From contig NZ_AP024653.1 of NCBI RefSeq assembly GCF_019977335.1, positions 62,001-126,000 on the forward strand: a stretch of 64,000 bases of DNA, read 5' to 3'. A model generated the notes under the pieces. The model searched no databases and had not been told where the DNA came from. It worked only from the letters and a program-made list of their open reading frames with translations. Below are positions 1 through 8,227 of this stretch, piece by piece; within the stretch, counting starts at the first letter, position 1, and every line of letters starts with the position of its first letter. Origin of the DNA: Arthrobacter sp. NicSoilB4 (lineage in GTDB: Bacteria; Actinomycetota; Actinomycetes; Actinomycetales; Micrococcaceae). The position numbers and the translations under genes were made by a program.

Positions 1-1
1 G

Positions 2-526
2 GGCCCCGGCAAGAAGGTCGCCGTCGTCGGCCTTGGCGGGCTGGGACACATGGCCGTCAAGATCGCCCACGCCATGGGCGCCGAGGTCACGGTCCTCTCA
101 CAGTCGTTGAAGAAGCAGGAGGACGGGCTCCGCTTGGGGGCGGACCACTACTACGCCACCAGCGACGAGAACACCTTCACGGACCTCGCCGGGTCGTTCG
201 ACCTGATCATCAACACCGTCAGTGCCTCGATCGACATCAGCTCCTACCTGCAGCTGCTGACCCTCGACGGCGCCCTGGTGAACGTTGGCGCCCCGGCGGA
301 ACCGCTCCCGGTGAACGCGTTCGCCCTCATCATGGGCCGCCGGTCCTTCGCCGGATCCATGATCGGCGGTATCCGGGAAACGCAGGAAATGCTCGACTTC
401 TGCGCCGAGCACCAGCTCGGCGCAGAGATCGAGGTCATCCCGGCGGGGAAGATCAACGACGCCTACGAGCGCGTGCTCGCCTCCGACGTGCGGTACCGCT
501 TCGTGATTGACACCGCAACGCTGTAG
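2..526 (+). CDS. Zinc-type NAD(P)-dependent alcohol dehydrogenase, C-terminal part
   Basis: Only the last 174 residues are in the window; the reading frame is open from base 2. It begins in the coenzyme-binding Rossmann fold, with the motif [20 protein letters not shown], followed by the acidic and basic residues that select the cofactor. The rest matches the cinnamyl-alcohol/YahK-like branch of medium-chain dehydrogenases (residues reading LIINTVSA, then [19 protein letters not shown], then [16 protein letters not shown]). The catalytic zinc site would lie in the missing N-terminal half. Likely reaction: reversible oxidation of an alcohol or reduction of an aldehyde in the cytoplasm; the substrate cannot be told. 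A good terminator follows 14 nt after the stop. Confidence 0.85.
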   Translation, partial: GPGKKVAVVGLGGLGHMAVKIAHAMGAEVTVLSQSLKKQEDGLRLGADHYYATSDENTFTDLAGSFDLIINTVSASIDISSYLQLLTLDGALVNVGAPAEPLPVNAFALIMGRRSFAGSMIGGIRETQEMLDFCAEHQLGAEIEVIPAGKINDAYERVLASDVRYRFVIDTATL

Positions 527-539
527 TTCCAGTGCAAGG

Positions 540-585
540 GGCCCTGCCGGTCCGGACCGATAGTTCGGGACAGGCAGGGCCTTTT
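540..585 (+). terminator. Rho-independent terminator after the alcohol dehydrogenase
   Basis: A perfect 9-bp stem (GGCCCTGCC at 540-548, GGCAGGGCC at 573-581) is followed by TTTT at 582-585. Confidence 0.8.
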
Positions 586-620
586 GGTGTCGGCTGCAGG
601 GCGTCGTCCCAGTTCAGGCC

Positions 621-626
621 TACAAT
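621..626 (+). promoter_or_regulatory. -10 hexamer TACAAT of a leaderless gene
   Basis: TACAAT ends 7 nt before the ATG at 634, so transcription should begin at or next to the start codon; no Shine-Dalgarno sequence is present. Confidence 0.55.
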
Positions 627-633
627 AAGCCCA

Positions 634-1023
634 ATGATGCCTGAACGAGCTGTCGCCGCCGAAGGGAAGAATTCCTTGAGCGTGCGCGCAGGAATCATTG
701 AATCCGTCTGGCTTCCAGGTTCGTTTGTCGACGTCGAGGACGCCAGGGACGCCATGCTGGCAGTGGAGCGAATCAGCGGCGGAACCCCGATGCCGATGCT
801 CTCGGAAATGACCGATGTGGAGATCACCGCAGCGGCCCGGTACGAGTTCGCCCGGACGACGGGCGTTCTCGCCATCGCCGTCCTCGGATCCAACGCCGTG
901 GACCGGGTGGTCGCGGCTGCCATGAGCCGGCACACCCATTACCCGCACGCATTCTTTACCTCCAGGAGCGCCGCCCTGATCTGGCTGACGGACATCTCCA
1001 ATTTGGAGCCGCGGGGGCAATGA
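634..1023 (+). CDS. STAS-like (DUF7793-type) small protein
   Basis: 129 residues, cytoplasmic, no membrane segment. The pattern of an N-terminal beta-strand (SVWLPG), a helix reading VEDARDAMLAVERISGG, a strand LSEM-TDVEI, then a helix and a strand AIAVLGSNAVDR with the closing FFTSRSAALIWL matches the SpoIIAA/STAS-like domain family common in Arthrobacter, in which the protein stands alone rather than fused to a transporter. Function unknown. The start was chosen at the first of two adjacent ATGs because a -10 hexamer lies 7 nt upstream and there is no ribosome binding site. Confidence 0.65.
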   Translation: MMPERAVAAEGKNSLSVRAGIIESVWLPGSFVDVEDARDAMLAVERISGGTPMPMLSEMTDVEITAAARYEFARTTGVLAIAVLGSNAVDRVVAAAMSRHTHYPHAFFTSRSAALIWLTDISNLEPRGQ

Positions 1024-1085
1024 ACCGCTGCTAGCATGACCGTCAGGGGCATCAGGAGGCAGCGTGCCCGAGAGATGGAGACACG

Positions 1086-3503
1086 ATGAGCATGTCTACG
1101 ACGTCGGAAACACAGTCGGATTCACAGTCGGACCAGCAGTCGGCCGCACTGCACGTAGCGGACAGCCACGATCTGCTCCGGGTGCAGGGAGCCCGCGAGA
1201 ACAACCTCAAAGACATCAGTATCGAGATCCCCAAACGCCGCCTGACGGTGTTCACGGGCGTTTCCGGCTCGGGCAAGAGCTCGCTGGTGTTCGCCACGAT
1301 CGCCGCCGAGTCGCAGCGGATGATCAACGAAACCTACAGCGCCTTTGTGCAGGGGTTCATGCCCAACCTGTCACGGCCCGACGTCGACTTTCTCGAAGGC
1401 CTGACGACGGCGATCATCGTCGACCAGGAGCGGATGGGCGCGAACCCCCGCTCCACGGTGGGCACGGCCACCGACGCCAACGCGATGCTCCGGATCCTCT
1501 TCAGCCGGCTGGGATCGCCCCACGTGGGCCCGCCCACGGCGTTCTCCTTCAACGTCCCGACGCGGAAGGCCAGCGGCGTGATGAGCACCGAAAAAGCCGG
1601 CGGCAGGGTCGAGAAGAGCGTTGTGCAGAACGTCGTCTACCTGGGCGGCATGTGTCCGCGCTGCGAGGGCATGGGCTCGGTCTCCGACTTTGACCTCACC
1701 GCGCTCTACGACGAAACCAAGTCGCTGGCCGAGGGTGCCCTCACGGTCCCCGGCTACAGCATGGACGGCTGGTACGGCCGCATCTTCAGCGGCGCCGGGT
1801 TCAACATGGACAAGCCGATCGCCAAGTACACCAAAAAGGAAATGCACGACCTCCTTTACAAGGAACCGACCAAGATCAAGGTCGAGGGCATCAACCTCAC
1901 CTACGAGGGCTTGATCCCGAAGATCCAGAAATCGATGCTCTCCAAGGACGTCGACGCGATGCAGCCCCACATCCGGGCCTTCGTGGAGCGCGCCATCACC
2001 TTCCAGGCCTGCCCCGAATGCGACGGCACGCGGCTCAGCCCCGAGGCCAGGTCCTCGAAAATCCAGGGCAAGAACATCGCCGACCTCTGCGAGATGCAGA
2101 TCAGCGACCTCGCCACGTGGGTCCGCGAGCTCAACGAGCCCTCGGTCGCGCCGCTACTCAAGGGCCTGCAGCACCTGCTCGATTCGTTCGCAGAAATCGG
2201 GCTCGGTTACCTCTCGCTGGACCGGCCGGCGGGCACGCTGTCCGGGGGAGAGGCCCAGCGCACCAAGATGATCCGGCACCTGGGCTCGTCCCTGACGGAC
2301 ATCACGTACGTCTTTGACGAACCGACGATCGGCCTGCACCCGCACGACATCGAGCGGATGAACCAGTTGCTGCTGCAGCTGCGCGACAAGGGCAACACCG
2401 TGCTCGTCGTCGAGCACAAGCCGGAGACCATCGCCATCGCCGACCACGTCGTTGATCTGGGCCCCGGCGCGGGCACCGAAGGCGGCCGCGTCTGCTTCGA
2501 GGGCAGCGTGGAGGGGCTGCGGGCGAGTGACACCATCACCGGCCGCCACCTCGATGACCGGGCCAAGGTCAAGGGATCGGTGCGGAAGCCTTCCGGCGCG
2601 ATGGAGGTGCGGGGCGCCTCGACGCACAACCTGAAGGACGTCGACGTCGACGTTCCGCTTGGTGTGCTGTGTGTGGTCACGGGTGTCGCGGGGTCGGGGA
2701 AGAGCTCGCTGATCCAGGGCTCGGTGGCAGGCCGCGAGGGTGTTGTGGTGATCGACCAGGGCGCCATCAAGGGGTCCCGGCGCAGCAACCCCGCGACCTA
2801 CACGGGCCTGCTTGAGCCGATCCGCAAGGCGTTTGCCAAGGCCAACGGCGTGAAGCCGGCGCTGTTCAGCTCCAACTCGGAAGGCGCCTGCCCCACCTGC
2901 AATGGTGCCGGCGTCATCTTCACCGAACTGGGCGTGATGGCCACGGTCGAGTCCACCTGCGAGGACTGCGAGGGCAAGAGGTTCCAGGCCTCAGTCCTGG
3001 AATACAAGCTGGGCGGCCGCAACATCGCCGAGGTGCTGGCAATGTCGATGACGGAGGCCGAGGACTTCTTCGGTGCCGGCGAGGCGAAGACGCCGGCGGC
3101 GCACAAGATCCTGGACCGGCTGGTGGACGTCGGGCTTGGCTACCTCACCCTCGGCCAGCCGCTCACCACACTGTCCGGCGGCGAAAGGCAGCGCGTCAAA
3201 CTTGCCACCCAGATGGCGGAGAAGGGCGACGTTTACGTCCTCGACGAGCCCACCACCGGCCTGCATCTCGCTGATGTCCAGAACCTGCTGGGCCTGCTCG
3301 ACCGCCTGGTGGAGTCCGGAAAATCGGTCATCGTGATCGAGCATCACCAGGCGGTCATGGCGCACGCCGACTGGCTCATCGATCTGGGTCCCGGTGCAGG
3401 ACACGACGGCGGCCGGGTCGTCTTCGAGGGCACCCCGGCGGACCTGGTCGCCGCGCGGTCCACCCTGACAGGGGAGCACCTCGCGGCTTACGTCGGCGGG
3501 TGA
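1086..3503 (+). CDS. Short UvrA-like ABC protein (UvrA2/DrrC type)
   Basis: 805 residues, clearly shorter than true UvrA (about 950). It has two ABC ATPase modules: Walker A GVSGSGKSS near residue 58 and GVAGSGKSS near 533, signatures LSGGEAQR near 384 and LSGGERQR near 695, and Walker B strands ending in FDEPTIGLH and LDEPTTGLH. Four CxxC pairs (CPRCEG, CPECDG, CPTCNG, CEDCEG) form the zinc modules of the UvrA fold. The missing length is in the UvrB-binding and first insertion region, as in the UvrA2 and DrrC-like proteins linked to tolerance of DNA-intercalating drugs. Role in this organism is inferred. Its last 16 bases overlap the convergent membrane gene downstream. A GGAG sits 5 nt before the chosen ATG. 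Confidence 0.85.
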   Translation: MSMSTTSETQSDSQSDQQSAALHVADSHDLLRVQGARENNLKDISIEIPKRRLTVFTGVSGSGKSSLVFATIAAESQRMINETYSAFVQGFMPNLSRPDVDFLEGLTTAIIVDQERMGANPRSTVGTATDANAMLRILFSRLGSPHVGPPTAFSFNVPTRKASGVMSTEKAGGRVEKSVVQNVVYLGGMCPRCEGMGSVSDFDLTALYDETKSLAEGALTVPGYSMDGWYGRIFSGAGFNMDKPIAKYTKKEMHDLLYKEPTKIKVEGINLTYEGLIPKIQKSMLSKDVDAMQPHIRAFVERAITFQACPECDGTRLSPEARSSKIQGKNIADLCEMQISDLATWVRELNEPSVAPLLKGLQHLLDSFAEIGLGYLSLDRPAGTLSGGEAQRTKMIRHLGSSLTDITYVFDEPTIGLHPHDIERMNQLLLQLRDKGNTVLVVEHKPETIAIADHVVDLGPGAGTEGGRVCFEGSVEGLRASDTITGRHLDDRAKVKGSVRKPSGAMEVRGASTHNLKDVDVDVPLGVLCVVTGVAGSGKSSLIQGSVAGREGVVVIDQGAIKGSRRSNPATYTGLLEPIRKAFAKANGVKPALFSSNSEGACPTCNGAGVIFTELGVMATVESTCEDCEGKRFQASVLEYKLGGRNIAEVLAMSMTEAEDFFGAGEAKTPAAHKILDRLVDVGLGYLTLGQPLTTLSGGERQRVKLATQMAEKGDVYVLDEPTTGLHLADVQNLLGLLDRLVESGKSVIVIEHHQAVMAHADWLIDLGPGAGHDGGRVVFEGTPADLVAARSTLTGEHLAAYVGG

Positions 3504-4528
3504 CCCGTCCGGGGCTGATTTTTCCGGTTCTGTTCCCGGACGACCGTCCCGATCACTGCGATCACCAGTGCCAGGACCAGTGCCGGCCCCGCCCCGCCGG
3601 CGGGGCCGAGTGCCGACGTGAAAACCTGTTTGCCCAGCGCGGCCATCCCTTGCAGGTCTCCCGCCAGGACACGCGTGCCCAGCATGCTGCGTACCGCTGA
3701 GAAGATCGCGGGAACCACCCAGAGCAGACCCAGATCGACCAACCACACCAGGGCCCGGATCTTCGGGCGCAGTCCGCACCACGCGAGTGCGGCGCCCACC
3801 AGCACTGCCGGGAGCCAGCGCAACGCCATCGCCAACAACGCCGGGAAGTTGCCGATGCCGGCCACCGCACTTACGCCGGCAGCCAGCCAGGACGCCAGCG
3901 GCACAGCCGCAAGGCCAACGCCCAGGGCAGCCAGCGCCATGGATCTTGCCGCGAGGAGCAGCAGCGACACCAGCCCCGCAGCGATCGCGGCCGCCACCCC
4001 GGCGAGCATGCCGGCCAGGTAGAGGCTTGACAGCTGCCCGGGCGCCAGGCCGCCGGCGAGCACCGTGAACGCCTGAGCCGCCGAGGCGACCTGCACCGCC
4101 GCCACAGCCACGGCCGCGCACCACGTGGCCAGGAGCCGCCGCGCGGGCGACCAGCACCGGACCGCGAATCCTGCGGACGCCCCGCCCGTGACCATGAGGG
4201 CCACCAGTGTGGTGCTTTCGTACTGGTTCAGGGGCAGGAGTGCCAGCGGCATCTGCGCCGGCATCACCTGCGTGCCCCACAAGTTCTGGAGCGGGAGCCG
4301 CGCGCCGGTGATCAGCCAGGGCGCCAGCCCCAACAGTCCGGCCGCGAGCCCGATCAGGAGGGCAATGGCAACATCCCTGCCTGCCCCGTGCGCAGCCACG
4401 TTCGTCTGGTGCGCCGGGTGCGGTTTTGGCTGCTCGGCGGTGCTGCGCTGGCTTCCGCTGCTGCCGGCGACGAGATCAGCCTCAGCAGGGGGACGGCGGC
4501 GACCTATCTGGTCGTCGGGGTCACTCAC
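3488..4528 (-). CDS. Polytopic membrane protein of unknown function
   Basis: 346 residues. A charged, proline-rich N-terminus of about 65 residues is followed by roughly eight hydrophobic segments, starting with VAIALLIGLAAGLLGLAPW and ending with VLALVIAVIGTVV before a short basic tail. I recognise no family motif. The GTG start was chosen because AAAGGAG lies 6 nt upstream; the open frame runs further upstream but that extension has non-coding-like composition. The 3' end overlaps the UvrA-like gene by 16 nt in convergent orientation. Confidence 0.7.
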   Translation of the reverse strand: MSDPDDQIGRRRPPAEADLVAGSSGSQRSTAEQPKPHPAHQTNVAAHGAGRDVAIALLIGLAAGLLGLAPWLITGARLPLQNLWGTQVMPAQMPLALLPLNQYESTTLVALMVTGGASAGFAVRCWSPARRLLATWCAAVAVAAVQVASAAQAFTVLAGGLAPGQLSSLYLAGMLAGVAAAIAAGLVSLLLLAARSMALAALGVGLAAVPLASWLAAGVSAVAGIGNFPALLAMALRWLPAVLVGAALAWCGLRPKIRALVWLVDLGLLWVVPAIFSAVRSMLGTRVLAGDLQGMAALGKQVFTSALGPAGGAGPALVLALVIAVIGTVVREQNRKNQPRTGHPPT

Positions 4529-4838
4529 GGGAACTCCTTTAGTAGCGGCGGGATTGCGCGGATGCCTGAGGTGATGGCGCAGCCCGCGGCCGCCCAGGAG
4601 GGCCTGCAGTAAACGGGCTGGAAGGTCAGATGCTACACCGAGTGGATTAATTGAGCGGCCACCGTCCCCGGAACTGCCGCAATTTAGCCCGTCGTGTAGG
4701 CCGTGGGAGGAACGTCGTACGCCGTTGCATACGGTGCCCGCGTTGCATAGCCTCGCCGTAGGGCCCGGTTTCCACCCCAGCCCGCCATCACTCACACCAC
4801 AGGCCGTCCCGGATGATCGGGTCGGCAAAGGAGAAACG
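4529..4838. other. Intergenic region, no gene seen
   Basis: About 310 bases between a leftward membrane protein gene and a rightward reductase gene. I see only a direct repeat of GTTGCATA at 4724-4731 and 4742-4749, 18 bp apart and so on the same helix face, roughly 90 bp upstream of the reductase start. It could be an activator site; nothing else supports that. Confidence 0.4.
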
Positions 4839-5465
4839 ATGAAGCTGACAGTATTCGAGTTCGTGAGTGTCGACGGCGTATCGCAGGGCCCGGGATCGCC
4901 TGAGGAAGACACCAGCGACGGGTTCACCCAGGGTGGATGGCTTGTCCCGCTCATGGACGGAGCATTCATCCGGCAGGCCGCGGAATGGCTCGGCCAGGCG
5001 GACGCGCTCCTGCTCGGCCGACGCACCTACGACGCGTTCGCGAGGGACTGGCCGCAGATCACAGATCCGGACGATCCATTCACTGCGCTCATGAACGGCC
5101 TGCCGAAATACGTCGCCTCGCACACTCTGACGGCGGGCAGCTGGAATCCGACCACCATCCTGTCGGGCGATGTCGCAGACCAGGTCGCGGAACTCAAAGA
5201 GCAACCCGGCCGGGAGCTCCAGATCCACGGAAGCGCCCGGCTGGTCCAATCCCTGCTGGCCGCAGGGCTGATCGACGAGTTTCGGCTCGTGGTGGCTCCG
5301 GTCATCGTCGGTCATGGCCGCCGCCTCTTCCCCGACGGCGGCGCATCAGCGGGGCTGCGCCTCGTCAGCAGTCAGACCACCCCTGGCGGACTCACCCTCC
5401 AGGTGTACGAACGAACGGGACCCGCCACCTACGCGACATACACCGGAGTCTCAGACCTGGGCTAG
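4839..5465 (+). CDS. Dihydrofolate reductase-like protein (RibD C-terminal family)
   Basis: 208 residues, one RibD_C/DHFR fold. Recognisable parts are the N-terminal strand MKLTVFEFVSVDGVSQGPG, the segment LLLGRRTYDAF, the strand KYVASHTL, the glycine-rich ELQIHGSARLVQSLLAAGLIDE and the closing PVIVGHGRRLFPDGG. Stand-alone members of this family bind NADPH; their substrates are mostly unknown, and this is not the folate enzyme itself. The ATG is set by a clear AAAGGAG 7 nt upstream. Confidence 0.85.
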   Translation: MKLTVFEFVSVDGVSQGPGSPEEDTSDGFTQGGWLVPLMDGAFIRQAAEWLGQADALLLGRRTYDAFARDWPQITDPDDPFTALMNGLPKYVASHTLTAGSWNPTTILSGDVADQVAELKEQPGRELQIHGSARLVQSLLAAGLIDEFRLVVAPVIVGHGRRLFPDGGASAGLRLVSSQTTPGGLTLQVYERTGPATYATYTGVSDLG

Positions 5466-5518
5466 GTTCTGAACCGCCGACGGGCTCGCGAAGGGCCGGG
5501 CGGCGCTGGTTCAGGCGC

Positions 5519-5758
5519 CGTGTCCGCCTCCACAGCACCGGAACAAAACGCATCCACCACCCCATCGTCGGGAATCTCGAACTCGATTTCAAAGCGATGC
5601 CCTTGTCAGCAGGGAGTGGACTGATGTTCCTGGCGTACACCGCCAGAGCCGGCACCGTCTCTCACGACAGCCTTCAGCTTCTCGCAACGTGGGCGGCCAC
5701 CCACGACCGGGCACCGGCCAGCACTCCAGCACCGCCCGAGCTCAGCGAGGGCCGCTAA
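5519..5758 (+). pseudogene. 3' remnant of an MmyB-type XRE regulator
   Basis: An open stretch ending at the TAA at 5756-5758 encodes VRLHSTGTKRIHHPIVGNL followed by LFKAM-type and GLMFLAYTARAGTVSHDS segments and LLATWAATHD. This is the last part of the MmyB-like ligand-binding domain (typical form: H-x-TG-x-KRF-HHPVVGDL ... YTAEPGSPS ... LRLLASWAA) that follows a helix-turn-helix in many actinobacterial regulators. The roughly 200 residues that should precede it, including the DNA-binding domain, are absent; the reductase gene occupies that place. No start codon or ribosome binding site fits. I read it as a decayed gene. Confidence 0.7.
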
Positions 5759-5768
5759 GCACTTGCGG

Positions 5769-6221
5769 TCAGCGCTGCGGGGCCGCGGTCAGGTGCCGGT
5801 TGCGCGCCTCAATGAGCTTCCGGAGATAGCGGGCCAGAACCAGCTTCTCGGCCACACGTCCGAGCGGGCCGAACGGGGCCACGAACTCGATCCGGTCCAC
5901 CATGATGGTTCCTTCGGGATCCTCGCCGAACTCATGGACGTGCCGGAACCGCCGGAACGGGCCCTTGACCTGCTCATCAACGAAAGAATCCGGAGCCTCC
6001 ATCTGCGTGATGCGGCTCGTCATCCGAATCGGGACACCGAAATGCCAGGCCCGCCAGGTCACCTCTTCCCCCAGGGAGATCAGGCCGGTCCTGACGCCGG
6101 CAACGGCATCTTCCCGTGACCGCGCCATCGAGTCCTTGTGGGCGTCGATGCTGCGGGCCAGGTCAAACAATTCGGCCTTGGGCATGCTTGTCCGCGTCGT
6201 GCATTCGAAGTAGACCGCCAT
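5769..6221 (-). CDS. SRPBCC (START-like) family protein
   Basis: 150 residues, cytoplasmic. The order of segments fits a small cyclase/dehydrase-type helix-grip fold: FECTTRTSMPKAELFDLARSI at the start, GEEVTWRAWHFG, MTSRITQMEAPDSFVDEQVKGPF-type strands, HVHEF, and the C-terminal long helix LGRVAEKLVLARYLRKLIEARN. Members bind hydrophobic ligands in a central cavity; the ligand is unknown. The gene is transcribed away from the next one, with only 38 bp between the two start codons, and appears leaderless (CATACT, complement of 6228-6233, 6 nt before the ATG). Confidence 0.75.
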   Translation of the reverse strand: MAVYFECTTRTSMPKAELFDLARSIDAHKDSMARSREDAVAGVRTGLISLGEEVTWRAWHFGVPIRMTSRITQMEAPDSFVDEQVKGPFRRFRHVHEFGEDPEGTIMVDRIEFVAPFGPLGRVAEKLVLARYLRKLIEARNRHLTAAPQR

Positions 6222-6247
6222 CGTCCGAGTATGCCAGGCCCCGGGAC

Positions 6248-6253
6248 TAGGAT
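6248..6253 (+). promoter_or_regulatory. -10 hexamer TAGGAT of a leaderless gene
   Basis: Ends 6 nt before the ATG at 6260. The opposite-strand -10 (CATACT, complement of 6228-6233) lies only 14 bp away, so the two divergent promoters must share sequence upstream of their -10 elements. Confidence 0.55.
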
Positions 6254-6259
6254 CGCCTC

Positions 6260-7417
6260 ATGGGGCCGACGGAGGACTTGTTCGAAGGGATGCCGGGCAG
6301 GCTGCCGGAGTCGATGGCGCGCGGCAGGGCGCTGTACCGGTCAACGGAGGGCCCGACGGCGGCCGTCAGGCATGTGGGCGGCTACGCACCTTTCATCGAA
6401 TTCTGTGAACGCAACGGAGTGCACGCCGGAGAACTGGCCTCAGACCCTGAAGGGCTCATTTGGTTCCTGCGTTGGCACGGTGCCCAGCTTGCTCACGAAG
6501 GCGCGCTCAGTGCTGCGGCGGCCGTCTTCGCCGGGAACACCATCGCCGGGCTGCGGCCGGACGCGCGGTGGTACGCCTACGAAGGGGCCCCTCCCACGGT
6601 GGGGAACCGGGAAAGGCAGTTCGAGGTTGACCGGCTACTTGATGGGCTGGTCAGCGCCGACGACGAATCCATACAGGAGCTCGTTTCCATGCTGGCGGTC
6701 TGGGCCCAGGAAGAGCTGGATGAGGCCCCGGCAGCGCAGCCGATCCCGGTGGCCCCGTCGGCTGGACAGCCCCGCTATGTCCGGCCGCACCTGCCTCAGA
6801 TGACTTACTTTTCGCCCGAGGGGCGGCCCATTCCGTACGGCCGGCAATGGGGCGATGACGGGCCAGATCCCGATTCGTACAGCGTGGACAGCCACCCCGA
6901 GCGTTTCGCCGGGCTCCACGGCGTCGCCCGCGCCCTGATCGACCATCTCAGGGACGTCTACGACGTCGACGTTGACGACGATCCGGTGCATGCTGGGGAA
7001 ATGCTGCTGGACGTCAAGGACGTGCTGGAGTCAGTCAAGGTCACGCCGCGGCGTTCCGGAGCAGCGCCCCTGACGTTCGTGCTGACCGGGTATCCGGGGG
7101 TGGCGGTGCATGCCGGAGTGCTGCACGACTTCCCGTTTCCGGTATGCGGCTGCGACGCCTGCGACGAAACAGTCGAGACAACAGCGGACCGGCTGGAGTT
7201 TCTGGTACTTTCGGTCGCCGCTGGCGGCTACCGCGAACGCTACCCGGTGGGCCGCAAGCGCTGGAGCGAATACACTCTGAACGCGTTCGACGGTTCCGGG
7301 TCGGAAAGCGGCCAAAGTGAACCCGCCCCGGCCGCCGGCGCCCGTCTCCGGGTCGCCGAGACCAGGCTGCGGGAAGTAGCCGCGGGATGGAGACCCTGGC
7401 CGCTGCGGGGACGTTGA
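6260..7417 (+). CDS. DUF6226-type protein with an extra N-terminal domain
   Basis: 385 residues. Roughly residues 170-345 match the DUF6226 pattern: YVRPHLPQMTYFSPEG, YGRQWGD, YSVDSHPERFAGLH, then LTFVLTGYPG, HAGVLHDFPFPVCGCDACDE with its three clustered cysteines, and YRERYP. The first 170 residues are a separate acidic, helix-rich part (HVGGYAPFIEFCERNGVHAG, then LIWFLRWHGAQLAHEG) that I cannot assign. Stand-alone DUF6226 proteins are usually about 200 residues, so this looks like a fusion. Function unknown. It is leaderless. Confidence 0.7.
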   Translation: MGPTEDLFEGMPGRLPESMARGRALYRSTEGPTAAVRHVGGYAPFIEFCERNGVHAGELASDPEGLIWFLRWHGAQLAHEGALSAAAAVFAGNTIAGLRPDARWYAYEGAPPTVGNRERQFEVDRLLDGLVSADDESIQELVSMLAVWAQEELDEAPAAQPIPVAPSAGQPRYVRPHLPQMTYFSPEGRPIPYGRQWGDDGPDPDSYSVDSHPERFAGLHGVARALIDHLRDVYDVDVDDDPVHAGEMLLDVKDVLESVKVTPRRSGAAPLTFVLTGYPGVAVHAGVLHDFPFPVCGCDACDETVETTADRLEFLVLSVAAGGYRERYPVGRKRWSEYTLNAFDGSGSESGQSEPAPAAGARLRVAETRLREVAAGWRPWPLRGR

Positions 7418-7447
7418 CAGCGGACGGTCCCGCAACGTCCGTCGCGG

Positions 7448-8131
7448 TCAGGTGTTGCGGGTGCCCGCAGCGGGCTGCACAGACCTTGCGAGGCCGTCGA
7501 GGACCAGGTCGAGCCCAAACTCGAACTCCGCACCGTAGTCGTAGCCGGGCTTCATCACATGCTCGATCGAGAACTCGGCGAGGTGTGGGTAGTCCCCCGA
7601 GGAATAGTGGCTCATCATGCGCTCGGCAACCTCGGCCAGGGGTTCCGGGCCGTTGACCGGCAGGGTGGCCTCGGAGAGGGCGAACCCGTAAACGTAGGCG
7701 TCGATCACGGCGTAGGCGTGGGCGGTCATCTCCACCGAGAAGCCCGCCGCGCGGAGCGTGCCGATGACGGCGTCGTGGTGTTTCAGCGTTGCCGGTCCGG
7801 GGCTTGTCCGCGTCTCGACGAGGCCGATTGCCCACGGGTGGCGCCGCATCGCCTCGCGGGCGGAGGCGGCCCGCCGCCGCATCTCAACGCGCCAGTCGCC
7901 GCCGATCACCGGCAGGTCGATCTCGCTGAAGACGATGTCCACGATGCCGTCGAGAACCTCATCCTTGTTGGCCACGTGGTGGTAGATCGACATCGGCTTG
8001 ACCTCGAGTGCGTCGGCGAGTGAGCGCATCGTCAGGGCTCCAATTCCACCGGCGTCGGCAACCGTGACGGCGCCGCGCAACACCAGCTCCCGGCTGAGCC
8101 GGGGGCGGCTTGGGCTAGCTCCTGCAGGCAT
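7448..8131 (-). CDS. TetR/AcrR family transcriptional repressor
   Basis: 227 residues. The N-terminal helix-turn-helix is clear (GIGALTMRSLADALEVKPMS then IYHHVANKDEVLDGIVD), followed by a TetR_C_1-type ligand domain (RRRAASAREAMRRHPWAIGL, then HAYAVIDAYVYGFALSE). It faces the oxidoreductase gene at 8228 across 96 bp that contain two near-identical palindromes, so it probably represses that gene and itself. A GGAGTG element lies 4 nt before its ATG. Confidence 0.9.
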   Translation of the reverse strand: MPAGASPSRPRLSRELVLRGAVTVADAGGIGALTMRSLADALEVKPMSIYHHVANKDEVLDGIVDIVFSEIDLPVIGGDWRVEMRRRAASAREAMRRHPWAIGLVETRTSPGPATLKHHDAVIGTLRAAGFSVEMTAHAYAVIDAYVYGFALSEATLPVNGPEPLAEVAERMMSHYSSGDYPHLAEFSIEHVMKPGYDYGAEFEFGLDLVLDGLARSVQPAAGTRNT

Positions 8132-8165
8132 TTAACACTCCACGTTTCATCAGGCCATAGACCGT

Positions 8166-8203
8166 TCGTACTTAGTACGATACATTAACCGTACTAAGTA
8201 CGA
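8166..8203. promoter_or_regulatory. Twin TetR-type operators
   Basis: CGTACTTAGTACG (8167-8179) and CGTACTAAGTACG (8190-8202) are each perfect inverted repeats of CGTACT around one central base, and each is the exact reverse complement of the other. The first extends to 15 bp (8166-8180). Their centres are 23 bp apart. They lie between the divergent TetR and oxidoreductase genes. Confidence 0.85.
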
Positions 8204-8227
8204 AAACTTCCCTTGAAAGGCCCTGAC

